Part shown: piece after piece, positions 27,770-35,769 of the stretch | Layout of the letters: each line of letters begins with the position of its first letter | How positions within the stretch are numbered: the first letter of the stretch is position 1 | Assembly: GCF_035581345.1 (NCBI RefSeq) | Contig: NZ_CP141608.1 | Coordinates: 2,448,501 to 2,512,500, forward strand | Length of the DNA: 64,000 nucleotides | Reading direction: 5' to 3' | Origin: Pseudomonas sp. JQ170C | GTDB lineage: Bacteria > Pseudomonadota > Gammaproteobacteria > Pseudomonadales > Pseudomonadaceae | The notes under the pieces: model-generated | Told to the model about the DNA's origin: nothing | Database searches by the model: none | The model's input: only the letters and a program-made list of their open reading frames with translations | Translations under genes and position numbers: made by a program

Positions 27770-28030
27770 AGCCTCACGAGACAGTCAAGTGGGTGGGAGA
27801 GGCGGCTGATTGTAAGCGTTTGAAGTGATTTTTCGCAGATATGGATTGCACGGCCAGGCAGGTCCGCCATAAGCGCGCTCCGGGAGCATAGCGGCCACTC
27901 CTCACTCGTTCTATGCCTGCACACTCGACTACCCGCAAAGACCTACTATTTTTACCCTGCTGGTCGCCTGTGGGCTGGCCAGGGCTTGAGTTGATATTCC
28001 TCGTTTGCCCATCGTCACAGAGGACGTGCC

Positions 28031-29317
28031 ATGCCTCGCGTTTATCGACCGTACGCTACCCTGCTGGCCCTGAGCCTGGGCCTGGCTTCAGGCAATACCT
28101 GGGCTGGCGGCATCCTGATCTATGAAACCGGGCAAGAGAGCAATGGCCTGGCCAATGCCGGCGCCGCGGCGCTGGCCACCGACCCCAGTGTGCTGATGAG
28201 CAACCCGGCCGGTATTGCCCGGTTGCAGGGCACCCAGATCAGCGCCAACGCACAAGTGATTCTTGGCGACCTGCGCTTTTCCCGTGACAGCAACAATCAG
28301 TTCTCCGGCAACGAAGGCGGCAACGCCCTTGAGTACCTGCCCGGTTCCAGCCTGTTCGTCAGCCACCAGCTCGACGAGCGCTCGGCCATCGGCTTCGGCA
28401 TGTACGGCAACTTCGGCCTGGCGCTGGACTACGATGACGACTGGGCGGGGCGCTATTTCAACCAGGAGGCGGCGATCATCGGCGTGTCGTTCCAGCCAAC
28501 CCTGGCGTACACCTTCACCGATGACCTGAGCGTGGGCATCGGCCCGCGCATCGTCTATGCCTATTACCGCAACGAACTGGCCATCAACAACAACCTGCTC
28601 GGGCTGCTCGACCGCCCTGACGGGCAACTCGAATACAAGGACAGCGACGTTGGCGTCGGGGTCAACCTCGGCCTGATGTACCGCCTGAGCGAGCGCACGC
28701 AAATCGGCCTTGCCTATACCAGCAAGGTCGACCTGGAATTCGAGGACCGCCCCAGCGTTCACAAGGTCGACAACCTGATCATCAATGCCGCGCTCCGGCG
28801 CCTGGACGTCGACAGCCTGGAACTGGACATGTCGATACCGCAGACGGTGCTGTTCAGCGTTGCCCACGACCTCGATGCGCAGTGGAAGCTGCTGGGTAGC
28901 CTGGGTTGGCAGGACTGGAGTGAATTCGGCGACATTGGCGTGGAGGTCGACGCCGATGTACTGGGTGTCAGCCGCACCGTAGACCGCAAGTACAAGGACA
29001 CCTGGCATGCCTCGCTCGGCGCCCAGTACCAGGCCACCCCGCGGCTGCGCTGGAGCATGGGCCTGGGTTACGACAGCTCGGCGGTGGACGACAAGGACCG
29101 TACCGTCGACAACCCCATGGGCGAGGCCTGGCGTCTGGCCGCCGGGGTGAACTACCAGCTCGACGAAGGCCTGGACCTGCACCTGGCCTACACCCTGGTG
29201 TGGCTGGGAGACATGGACGTCGAGCAGACCAAGGCGCGCTCGGGCGACACGCTGTCGGGTACGTATGACAATGCGGCCCTGCACATCATCGGCGGCGGGG
29301 CCACCTGGCGCTTCTGA
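28031..29317 (+). CDS. FadL/OmpP1-family outer-membrane transporter
   Basis: 428 residues with a signal peptide ending NTWA, followed by the family's mature start GGILIYETGQESNGLANAGAAALATDPSVLMSNPAGIARL. The N-terminal plug and the many alternating beta strands of a 14-strand barrel are evident, and the chain ends in an aromatic (TWRF). FadL proteins move hydrophobic compounds such as long-chain fatty acids across the outer membrane. AGAGGA precedes the start by about 7 nt. Neighbours give no clue to the exact substrate. Confidence 0.9.
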   Translation: MPRVYRPYATLLALSLGLASGNTWAGGILIYETGQESNGLANAGAAALATDPSVLMSNPAGIARLQGTQISANAQVILGDLRFSRDSNNQFSGNEGGNALEYLPGSSLFVSHQLDERSAIGFGMYGNFGLALDYDDDWAGRYFNQEAAIIGVSFQPTLAYTFTDDLSVGIGPRIVYAYYRNELAINNNLLGLLDRPDGQLEYKDSDVGVGVNLGLMYRLSERTQIGLAYTSKVDLEFEDRPSVHKVDNLIINAALRRLDVDSLELDMSIPQTVLFSVAHDLDAQWKLLGSLGWQDWSEFGDIGVEVDADVLGVSRTVDRKYKDTWHASLGAQYQATPRLRWSMGLGYDSSAVDDKDRTVDNPMGEAWRLAAGVNYQLDEGLDLHLAYTLVWLGDMDVEQTKARSGDTLSGTYDNAALHIIGGGATWRF

Positions 29318-29345
29318 TCACGGCAAATGCCGGTATCCCCAACGG

Positions 29346-30014
29346 CTACCGGCGCTCGGCAACCACCAGCAATGACTGCGGCACGGGGCTTTGCGGGTGT
29401 TGCGGCTCTTGCAGGGTGGCCAGGGTGAAGCCGGCCATGTCCAGTGCGTTGATCCAGCTGGACAAGGTGCGCATGTACCACGGCATGGGTTGCCACTGCC
29501 CCGGGAACCCGGCAAAGGTCTCTTCGCGCCAGCCATCCTGGTAATCGCCCGCTGCCACCGCCCAGGGATGCAATGTCTGGATCACCAGCGTGCCTGCGGG
29601 TGCGAGCAGGGCGTGCATGGCGCTCAGCAGCGGGATGATGTCCTGGTGCAGCAGGGCGAAGTTGGCGCAGACCAGGTCGTAGTCGTGGCCGATGTCCACG
29701 CTTGCTGCGGCCAGCGCGTCATAGCTGGCCACCTGCACATGCCTGGAACCTGCTGCTTGCGCCGCCTTGACCAGGGTGGCGTCGCCATCCACACCAACCG
29801 CTTCGATGCCGCGATCCGCCAGCGCCCGCAACAGCCAGCCCTCGCCGCAGCCCAGGTCCAGCACGCGCCCAGGCTGGCGGCCCAGCACCGCCAGCAGGAT
29901 GGCCTGGTCCGTGACCTGGCGGCGGCTTTCGATGGCGCCGCTGCGCACGGCGTCGATCCAGGGCTGGGCGTTGTGGTGCCAGCTTTGCAGGAGGGTGGCT
30001 TCGGGGCTGGGCAT
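29346..30014 (-). CDS. Class I SAM-dependent methyltransferase
   Basis: 222 residues with SAM-binding motif I VLDLGCGEG at 51-59, an acidic motif (VGVDGD) about 20 residues later, and NFALLHQDI as motif IV. The family (Methyltransf_11/25-like, UbiE-related) methylates small molecules; the substrate cannot be told. It ends 28 bp from the FadL gene end (convergent) and is divergent from the GFA gene. Confidence 0.88.
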   Translation of the reverse strand: MPSPEATLLQSWHHNAQPWIDAVRSGAIESRRQVTDQAILLAVLGRQPGRVLDLGCGEGWLLRALADRGIEAVGVDGDATLVKAAQAAGSRHVQVASYDALAAASVDIGHDYDLVCANFALLHQDIIPLLSAMHALLAPAGTLVIQTLHPWAVAAGDYQDGWREETFAGFPGQWQPMPWYMRTLSSWINALDMAGFTLATLQEPQHPQSPVPQSLLVVAERR

Positions 30015-30098
30015 GTCGGTGTCCGGGGCAGGTGGGTGGGTTCAAGCATAGGCTGCTATTTTTACAAGCTCCGCTCTACACCCGTTTGTGAGGTCAGC

Positions 30099-30485
30099 AT
30101 GGACCGATTCACTGGTGGTTGCCTGTGCGCCAATGTGCGCTTCGTGGCGTCCGGTCAGCCCTATCGGGTGGGCATCTGCCATTGCCTGGATTGCCGCAAG
30201 CATCATGGTGCGTTGTTTCATGCCAGCGCGATTTTCCCCAAGGCGGCGGTAACGGTCGAGGGCGAGACACGCGCGTACGCCGGGCGTTATTTCTGCCCAC
30301 GGTGCGGGTCGTCCGTGTATGCCCGCACCGCCGATGAGATCGAAGTGAACCTGGGGTCGCTGGATGCGCCTGATCAGTTGATGCCGACCTACGAGAGCTG
30401 GACTGTCCGACGCGAGTCCTGGTTGCCGCCGTTTCCGCTTGCTCGGCGATACGCACGTGATCGTGAGGAGAAAGGGCGGTCTTAG
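30099..30485 (+). CDS. GFA-family zinc protein (glutathione-dependent formaldehyde-activating-like)
   Basis: 128 residues with the full set of GFA zinc ligands: GGCLCANVRF (Cys8, Cys10), GICHCLDCRKHHG (CHC..C), and YFCPRCGSSVYAR near 80. The founding member Gfa was proposed to condense formaldehyde with glutathione, but most family members have no proven reaction. The start at 30099 has GTGAGG upstream. The longer upstream reading frame overlaps the divergent methyltransferase and is not used. Confidence 0.87.
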   Translation: MDRFTGGCLCANVRFVASGQPYRVGICHCLDCRKHHGALFHASAIFPKAAVTVEGETRAYAGRYFCPRCGSSVYARTADEIEVNLGSLDAPDQLMPTYESWTVRRESWLPPFPLARRYARDREEKGRS

Positions 30486-30631
30486 GCGCTTCACCTCAAA
30501 ATAAATGCACTCAGCCTTCACTTTTTTGAATTACCGCTACTCGGCCCATCCCCGGCAAAATCCCTGCCACGTTAGACCCGTTCAAAATTCCATCTCCACG
30601 GACGGAGCCCATTAGGTATTGCCCTCGCGAT

Positions 30632-30665
30632 ACTCAGCCCAGCCGCCTTGGCCGGGCTTTTTTTA
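30632..30665 (+). terminator. Rho-independent terminator, possibly of a small RNA
   Basis: GCCCAGCCGCCTTGGCCGGGC forms a GC-rich stem followed by seven T residues, about 145 bp after the GFA stop. The preceding bases also pair locally (CCACGG...). It could end the GFA transcript or an unrecognised sRNA starting near 30.55 kb. Confidence 0.65.
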
Positions 30666-30716
30666 GGTTCTTCGTGGATTGTCGGGAAGGTTTGGATTGG
30701 ATTGGATGGTGATGGT

Positions 30717-31025
30717 GGGCTTATCCGTTTTGGAGGGTGACGCCACTGGCCCCTTCCGCCCTTACGGCGGGTTCCTTTGGCAAACGCCCCAAAGGAACAC
30801 AAAGGTCTCGCCCCACCAGGGGCCCTACGCTTCGCTTCGGGTCCCCTCACTCCGGCGTCGCTACGGGGTATCGCGGCCTACGAGTTGCAAGCAACTCTAC
30901 GTCTCGCGACTTCGGCTATCGCCGAAGGTGCTTCGCACTCACCCCTTCACGACACCTCCGTTCGGCCCTTCTGGTTAACGGGGCCGGTGGATCAAGATCA
31001 AGAGCACAATTCGCTGCGCTCTTGC
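30717..31025 (+). repeat. Dispersed hairpin repeat, copy C
   Basis: The gene-free stretch 30486-31528 contains this copy, an inverted copy D, and simple repeats. Copy C keeps the hairpin order of copies A and B but with altered stems: GTTCCTTTGG...CCAAAGGAAC replaces CTACTTTTT..., and GAGTTGCAAGCAACTC replaces GCGTTGCAAGCAACGC. It ends with CAAGAGC...GCTCTTG. No REPs follow it. Confidence 0.8.
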
Positions 31026-31055
31026 TTTTGGACCAAGGTGAGTCAGTAGGCACCG

Positions 31056-31111
31056 CTCTTTTGCTTTTGCTTTTGCTTTTGCTTTTGCTCTTTTGCTTTT
31101 GATCTTGCTTT
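31056..31111 (+). repeat. GCTTTT-type simple repeat at the end of copy D
   Basis: A run of GCTTTT hexamers with minor interruptions (GCTCTTTT, GATCTTGCTTTT). It extends the GATCAAAAGCAAGATCAAGAGC tail found at the same end of the other repeat copies. Confidence 0.85.
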
Positions 31112-31394
31112 TGATCTACCTGCCCCGTTAACCAGAAGGGCCGAGTGGAGGTGTCGTGTAGGGGCTAGCGCGAAGCGCCTTCGGCCGTGGCCGAAGTTGC
31201 GAAGCGTAGACTTGGCGAAGCAAGTCGTAGCTCGCAATGCCCCGTAGCGACACCGTAGCGAGGGGACCCGAAGCGAAGCGTAGGGCCCCTGGTGGGGCGA
31301 GAATTTTTTGCTTACTTTTTTTTTCGACTGAAAAAAAGTAAGGCGCCGTAAGGGCGCAAAGGTGACTCGGCGCCGCCTTGGCCAATGGATAAGC
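31058..31394 (-). repeat. Dispersed hairpin repeat, copy D (inverted relative to C)
   Basis: Read on the minus strand it has the same order of elements as A-C: CTTACTTTTTTT...AAAAAAAGTAAG, CGCCCCACCAGGGGCCC, GACTTGCTTCGCCAAGTC, CTTCGGCCACGGCCGAAG, CCCTTCTGGTTAACGGGG. With copy C it makes a tail-to-tail inverted pair only ~30 bp apart. Confidence 0.8.
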
Positions 31395-31401
31395 TCACAA
31401 A

Positions 31402-31465
31402 AGCCACAAGCCACAAGCCACAAGCCACAAGCCACAAGCCACAAGCCACAAGCCACAAAGCCACA
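31402..31465 (+). repeat. Tandem 7-bp repeat (AGCCACA)
   Basis: Eight perfect AGCCACA units, then one with an extra A, directly beside repeat copy D and about 60 bp before the HPP-CBS gene. Such a tract is prone to slippage. Confidence 0.95.
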
Positions 31466-31528
31466 AACAACATCAAACCCGTAAAACCGTGAAGAACCTT
31501 TTTTTACTGCCAGGTACCCGATTTCCCC

Positions 31529-32680
31529 ATGTCTACCCGCGGTCTGTTCCACCGGCTGCTGCCGGCCCCACTGAACATCCCCTTTAAAGAATGTGTACGC
31601 GCAAGCATCGGTGCACTGCTCGGCCTGTTGCTCGCAGGCCTTGCCTGCAGCCAGGCGTTCGGTGCCACCGTGGCGCTGCACTTGCTCGGCCCCCTGGCGG
31701 CTTCGGCTGTGCTGTTGTTTGCCGTGCATTCCGGCGCGCTGGCACAGCCTTGGCCGTTCGTGGGCAGCTATGCCTGCGCCACCGTGGTCGGGCTGGCGTT
31801 GCACCACTGGTTCGGCTCGGCGCTGTGGGTGGCGGCCCTGGCGTTGGGGCTGGCGATTGTAGTGATGTGCCTGCTGCGCTGCCTGCATCCGCCCGGGGGC
31901 GGAGTGGCGGTGAGTGTGGTGCTGGCGGATTCCTCCCTGGCCTCCATGGGCAACCAGGTGTTCGAGCCGATCATGCTCAACGCCCTGGTGCTGGTGGCGG
32001 TAGCGGTGATCTATAACCGCCTGACGGGGGTGCGTTACCCGAAAACGGCGGCGCCGCGCAAAGACCTGCACCACACCGCCGATACCGTGCCCGCCGAGCG
32101 GGTCGGGGTCAGCGGGGCGGACCTGGACCATGCCCTGGAGGAGCTGGGTGAGTTTGTCGATGTGACCCGCGATGAACTTGAGCGGATCATTCTGGCCACC
32201 GAGCAGCATGCCTTGCAGCGCAGCCTTGGCGGGATCACCGCGGCGTCGGTGATGTCCCGCGATGTGCAGCAGGCCACGCCGAAAACCACGTTGCAGGAGG
32301 CCTGGCAGCAGCTGTCGAGCCACCACTTGAAGACCCTGCCGGTGCTGGATGAAACCCGTCGGTTGGTGGGCATTGTCAGCTTGAGTGACCTGGTCGGCCC
32401 GGCGATGGCCCAGTCACGCTTCAGCTGGCGCGGGCTGTTCGGGCGTCAGCCGAAGGTGGTGCTTGAGCAGATCATGAGCCGGCCGGTGGTCACCGTCCGC
32501 CGGGATGAACCCGCCGTGGCGTTGATTCCGCTGCTCAGTGAGCAGGGGCTGCATTGCCTGCCGGTGATGGACGGCGAACAGCTGGTCGGGGTGATTACCC
32601 AGACCGACCTGATCGCCGGGCTCAAGCGCCACGTGCTCAGCACCCCGGCGCGTTCAGATGACCGGGTCCCAGCGCTGTGA
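31529..32680 (+). CDS. HPP-family membrane protein with two C-terminal CBS domains
   Basis: 383 residues. Residues about 22-165 are an HPP integral-membrane domain with four or five helices and the signature LHPPGGGVA at 119-127. Two CBS domains follow, at about 240-290 and 315-372 (VMSRDVQQATPKTTLQEAW; IMSRPVVTVRRDEPAVALI), which bind adenosyl nucleotides and usually regulate an attached domain. HPP proteins have been linked to nitrite transport in plants and cyanobacteria; the bacterial CBS-fused form is uncharacterised. The only ribosome-site candidate before the start is weak, and a slippage-prone repeat lies just upstream. Confidence 0.85.
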   Translation: MSTRGLFHRLLPAPLNIPFKECVRASIGALLGLLLAGLACSQAFGATVALHLLGPLAASAVLLFAVHSGALAQPWPFVGSYACATVVGLALHHWFGSALWVAALALGLAIVVMCLLRCLHPPGGGVAVSVVLADSSLASMGNQVFEPIMLNALVLVAVAVIYNRLTGVRYPKTAAPRKDLHHTADTVPAERVGVSGADLDHALEELGEFVDVTRDELERIILATEQHALQRSLGGITAASVMSRDVQQATPKTTLQEAWQQLSSHHLKTLPVLDETRRLVGIVSLSDLVGPAMAQSRFSWRGLFGRQPKVVLEQIMSRPVVTVRRDEPAVALIPLLSEQGLHCLPVMDGEQLVGVITQTDLIAGLKRHVLSTPARSDDRVPAL

Positions 32681-33517
32681 CCAATCGCTCTCACTGGCGA
32701 CCACCTGCTGCAGCACGCTGATGGCTTGCTGCAGCGCCTGGCTATCGCGCTCGCGGGCGTAGACCAGGTAGGTGGGGTAGGTGAATTCCGGGGCTTGCGG
32801 CACCCGCTCGAACACGCCGCTGTCCAGGTAGGCCTGGACCACCCGGGTACGGAAGTAGCCACTGCCGCCGTGTTCGAGGATGTACTGCAGCGCCAGCGGG
32901 CCGAGGTTGAAACTCAGGGCCGGGCGCGCGCACTCGGGCAGGGCCGCGTCGTGCTGGCGGCGAAAGGCCTGGCCCCAGTCGATGTAGATGTAGGGTTCGG
33001 GGTTGTCCCTGCGGCGCACGCGTATCAGCTTTTCTTCCATGAGCTGCTCCACTTGCAGGCCTGGGCCATAGGTGGGCTGATAGACCAGCACGGCGTCGAG
33101 CACACCCATTTCCACCTTGCGCAGCAATGATTCGCCGTCGCTGACCTCGCTGCGAATGGCATGGCTGGGCATTGCCCGGTGCAGGGCGCTGACCCAGCCA
33201 AGCACCATGGGATTGCCCAGGCTCACTTCGCCCCCGATGTGCAGCACCTGGTGACAACCCTGGGGTAGTGGCAGGTCGCGGCGGGCTGCTTCCCAGGTTT
33301 GCACCAACTGATTGGCATAGACCACGAAGGCTTCACCATCGGCCGTGAGGCTGGCACCGCTGCGGCTGCGGATGAACAGCTGGCAGGCCAATTGTTGTTC
33401 GAGTTTTTGCACCCGGGCGGTGATGGCGGTCTGGGTGACATGCAAGCGTTCGGCGGCGGAGACCAGGCTGCCGCTGCGGACGATTTCTAGAAAAGTGCGG
33501 GCCAGCTCGATATCCAT
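32654..33517 (-). CDS. LysR-family transcriptional regulator
   Basis: 287 residues from the family-typical start MDIELARTFLEIVRSGSLV. The winged-helix lies in residues 1-60 (SAAERLHVTQTAITARVQKLEQQL), followed by a periplasmic-binding-like effector domain. An in-frame Met at 33547 with AAAGG upstream is a possible alternative start adding ten residues. The gene's 3' end overlaps that of the HPP-CBS gene by 27 bp (convergent). The target is unknown because no divergent partner gene is adjacent; REPs fill the upstream gap. Confidence 0.88.
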   Translation of the reverse strand: MDIELARTFLEIVRSGSLVSAAERLHVTQTAITARVQKLEQQLACQLFIRSRSGASLTADGEAFVVYANQLVQTWEAARRDLPLPQGCHQVLHIGGEVSLGNPMVLGWVSALHRAMPSHAIRSEVSDGESLLRKVEMGVLDAVLVYQPTYGPGLQVEQLMEEKLIRVRRRDNPEPYIYIDWGQAFRRQHDAALPECARPALSFNLGPLALQYILEHGGSGYFRTRVVQAYLDSGVFERVPQAPEFTYPTYLVYARERDSQALQQAISVLQQVVASESDWSQRWDPVI

Positions 33518-33582
33518 GGAGGTTGCCGGGTGGGAAAGGTTGCCCATTCTAGTGCCTTTGCACCGAAATAGGGCTGCCGAAC

Positions 33583-33656
33583 CGTAGGAGCGGGCTTGCC
33601 TCGCGATAGCGGTGTGTCAGACAGATTGCTATCGCGGGGCAAGCCCGCTCCTACAG
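33583..33656. repeat. Inverted REP pair (BIME) with conserved spacer
   Basis: Two REPs face each other around the spacer GGTGTGTCAGACAGATTGCT. Nearly the same spacer recurs at 33.75 and 40.3 kb. The stretch 33548-33798 otherwise contains nothing coding. Confidence 0.9.
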
Positions 33657-33732
33657 CGCAGTGGATGGTGTACGGGTCAAAGGCGGGCGGGTGATGCTGC
33701 AGGGGCTGGACATGCGCAGCCGGGATCTCCGG

Positions 33733-33803
33733 CAGGAGCGGGCTTGCCCCGCGATAGCGGTGCGTCAGACAGATTGCTGTCGCGGGGCAAGCCCGCTCCT
33801 ACA
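33733..33803. repeat. Inverted REP pair overlapping the HAD gene stop codon
   Basis: Same layout and spacer as the pair at 33.58 kb. The TAG stop of the HAD phosphatase (33799-33801, minus strand) is supplied by the REP foot GTAG. Confidence 0.9.
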
Positions 33804-34449
33804 AGGCCTGAATCAGTTTCCACAGCCGGGCATCCTCGAAATCCGCCACCACCAGCTGCGCCCCGGCGGCCTGCAAGGCTTCGGCGGTCTGGCTGGTCGA
33901 CACCCCCACCGTGAAGATACCCGCCGCGCTGGCAGCGGTCACCCCCGGCACCGAGTCCTCGAACGCCAGGGCATGGGCCGCCCGCGCGCCAAGCCGCTCA
34001 AGGCCGGTGAGGTACGGCAGCGGATCAGGCTTGGCCCGCGCCAGTTCTTCAGCCACCAGCACATGGGCGAAACGCCCACCCAGCGCCATGGCGCCGAGCA
34101 TGTGCTCGGCATTGGCGCGCGGCGCATTGGTGACCACGGCCATGCCGATGCCGTGCTGTTCGGCATGTGCAAGCAGGCGCAGCAGGCCAGCGGTGGGCTG
34201 CAGGGTCGGCGACAGGGCACGAAAGCGCGCCTCCTTGAGGTCGGCGAAGGCCTGGTGCTCGGTGAGTGGCCGGTCGGGAAACAGGTAGCGGCACAGGTCG
34301 GCGTTGGCCCGACCGCTGACGTGGGCGTCGAATTCGGCTTCGGTCAATGTCCGGCCCTGTTCGCGCAACAGCTGTTGCAGGGCCAGCAGATGGAATCTGT
34401 CGGTATCGGTCAGGGTACCGTCGAGGTCGAACAACAGGGCTTCAAGCAT
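33799..34449 (-). CDS. HAD-superfamily phosphatase (phosphoglycolate phosphatase/beta-phosphoglucomutase type)
   Basis: 216 residues with all HAD motifs: motif I LLFDLDGTLTDTD (Asp8 nucleophile, Asp10), motif II VVTN, motif III Lys in ARAKPDPLPYL and motif IV AFEDSVPGV. The helical cap between motifs I and II marks subfamily IA. It hydrolyses a small phosphate ester; the substrate is not determined. The start at 34449 is set by the canonical MLEALLFDLDGT; longer upstream frames are unsupported. Divergent from lexA2 by about 75 bp. Its stop codon lies inside a REP. Confidence 0.88.
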   Translation of the reverse strand: MLEALLFDLDGTLTDTDRFHLLALQQLLREQGRTLTEAEFDAHVSGRANADLCRYLFPDRPLTEHQAFADLKEARFRALSPTLQPTAGLLRLLAHAEQHGIGMAVVTNAPRANAEHMLGAMALGGRFAHVLVAEELARAKPDPLPYLTGLERLGARAAHALAFEDSVPGVTAASAAGIFTVGVSTSQTAEALQAAGAQLVVADFEDARLWKLIQAL

Positions 34450-34517
34450 GTCGGGGTCCGCTGCAAGGGCCGCCCAGCATAACCCGATCAAGGGGGCTGG
34501 TCAGCGGGATACGAAAA

Positions 34518-34533
34518 GAGTACAAATGTACTC
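34518..34533. promoter_or_regulatory. LexA2-type SOS operator
   Basis: GAGTACAAATGTACTC is a perfect 6-bp inverted repeat around AAAT (GTAC-N4-GTAC core). It resembles the LexA2 box described for P. putida (GTAC-N4-GTGC type) and not the LexA1 box CTGT-N8-ACAG. It overlaps the first possible start codon of lexA2, consistent with autoregulation of the cassette. Confidence 0.85.
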
Positions 34534-35146
34534 CATGAATACTTTATCGCCCAAACGCAGCGCCATCCTCACGTTCATCCGCGATCGCATCGCCGACCAC
34601 GGCCAGCCGCCGAGCCTGGCCGATATCGCCACGGCCTTCGGTTTTGCCTCGCGCAGCGTGGCGCGCAAGCACATCCAGGCCTTGAGCGAGGCCGGGTTCA
34701 TCGAGGTCACGCCCAACCAGGCCCGGGGCATTCGCCTGGCCGGTGCCTTGCGCCGCCCCGAGGTGCTGGAGATCCCGGTATTGGGCCAGGTGGCGGCGGG
34801 GCGGCCGATCGGCCCCGATGTCGACATCCACGAACAACTCATGCTCGATGCCCACCTGTTCAGCCGCTCGCCCGACTACCTGCTCAAGGTGCGCGGCGAC
34901 TCGATGCTCGGCGACGGCATCCTCGACGGCGACCTGGTCGGCATCAAGCAGCAGGCCGAGGCCCGCGACGGGCAGATCATCGTCGCCCGCCTGGAGGGTG
35001 AAGTGACCATCAAGCGCTTCGAGAAGGTCAGCGCCCAGCATTACCGCCTGCTGCCACGCAACCCGGCCTATGCGCCGATCGACATTGGCCCGGGCCAGGA
35101 CTTCGTCATCGAAGGCGTGTTCTGCGGCCTGGTGAGGCGCGGCTGA
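34526..35146 (+). CDS. lexA2: LexA2, SOS repressor of the mutagenesis cassette
   Basis: 206 residues. The N-terminal winged helix spans about 8-70 (SPKRSAILTFIRDRIADHGQ; SRSVARKHIQALSEAGFIEV) and the C-terminal S24 self-cleavage domain 80-206. The cleavage bond is probably Ala91-Gly92 (QVAAGRP), with Ser126 (RGDSMLGDGI) and Lys163 (EVTIKRF) as the catalytic pair. It represses its own operon until RecA filaments trigger cleavage. ATG 34526 has a weak AAAAGAG upstream; ATG 34535, just after the operator, is an alternative. Its stop overlaps the imuA start (TGATG), so the cassette is translationally coupled. Confidence 0.92.
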   Translation: MYSMNTLSPKRSAILTFIRDRIADHGQPPSLADIATAFGFASRSVARKHIQALSEAGFIEVTPNQARGIRLAGALRRPEVLEIPVLGQVAAGRPIGPDVDIHEQLMLDAHLFSRSPDYLLKVRGDSMLGDGILDGDLVGIKQQAEARDGQIIVARLEGEVTIKRFEKVSAQHYRLLPRNPAYAPIDIGPGQDFVIEGVFCGLVRRG

Positions 35147-35763
35147 TGGGCGCGGTGGTCAGCCTCGACGGGCTGCTCGACCAGCAACGGGTCTGGAAGG
35201 GCCGCCCCCAGGCGCAGCCCCAGGGCCTGCAGCCTACCGGCCATGCGCTGCTGGATGCGGCGCTGCCGAGTGGCGGCTGGCCAGCGGCTGCGCTCACCGA
35301 GGTGCTGCTGGCCGCCGAGGGCTGTGGCGAGCTGCACTTGCTCTGGCCGAGCCTGGCGCGCCTGACCGCCGCTGGCGAACGGGTGGTGCTGGTCGCACCG
35401 CCCTTTGTGCCCTACGCACCTGCCTGGCAGGCCGCCGGGGTCGACTTGCAGCACATTGCCCTGATCCAGGCGCAACCTGGCGAGGTGCTCTGGGCCGCTG
35501 AGCAGTGCCTGCGCTCGGGCAGTTGTGGCGCGGTGCTGTGCTGGCCGCACAAGGCCGACGACCGCGCCTTGCGCCGTTTGCAGGTAGCCGCCGAAAGCGG
35601 CCAGACCCTGGCCTTTGCCTTGCGCCCGCTGCAGGCGGCGCTCAATCCGTCGCCGGCGGCGTTGCGCATTGCCGTCGATGCCCGCCCGGCCCAGTGGCGG
35701 GTGCTCAAGTGCCGGGGCGGGCTGGCCCCGGCCACGCCCATTGCCTGCCCCGGGCGAGGCTGA
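35146..35763 (+). CDS. imuA: ImuA (SulA/RecA-like) subunit of the SOS mutasome
   Basis: 205 residues related to the RecA-fold ImuA proteins; recognisable segments are TGHALLDAALPSGGWPAAALTEVL near 29-52 and the central LLLAPPFVPYAPAW-like region. It has no clear Walker A lysine motif, so ATP use is doubtful. ImuA works with ImuB and DnaE2 in damage-induced mutagenesis. The start overlaps lexA2 by 1 bp, and the stop is 6 bp before the imuB start. Identification rests largely on position in the lexA2-imuA-imuB-dnaE2 order. Confidence 0.88.
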   Translation: MGAVVSLDGLLDQQRVWKGRPQAQPQGLQPTGHALLDAALPSGGWPAAALTEVLLAAEGCGELHLLWPSLARLTAAGERVVLVAPPFVPYAPAWQAAGVDLQHIALIQAQPGEVLWAAEQCLRSGSCGAVLCWPHKADDRALRRLQVAAESGQTLAFALRPLQAALNPSPAALRIAVDARPAQWRVLKCRGGLAPATPIACPGRG

Positions 35764-35769
35764 TGGATC

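Noticed and set aside
31056..31465. IS element ends next to the tandem repeats
   Set aside because: No transposase and no terminal inverted repeats other than those of the hairpin repeat itself.
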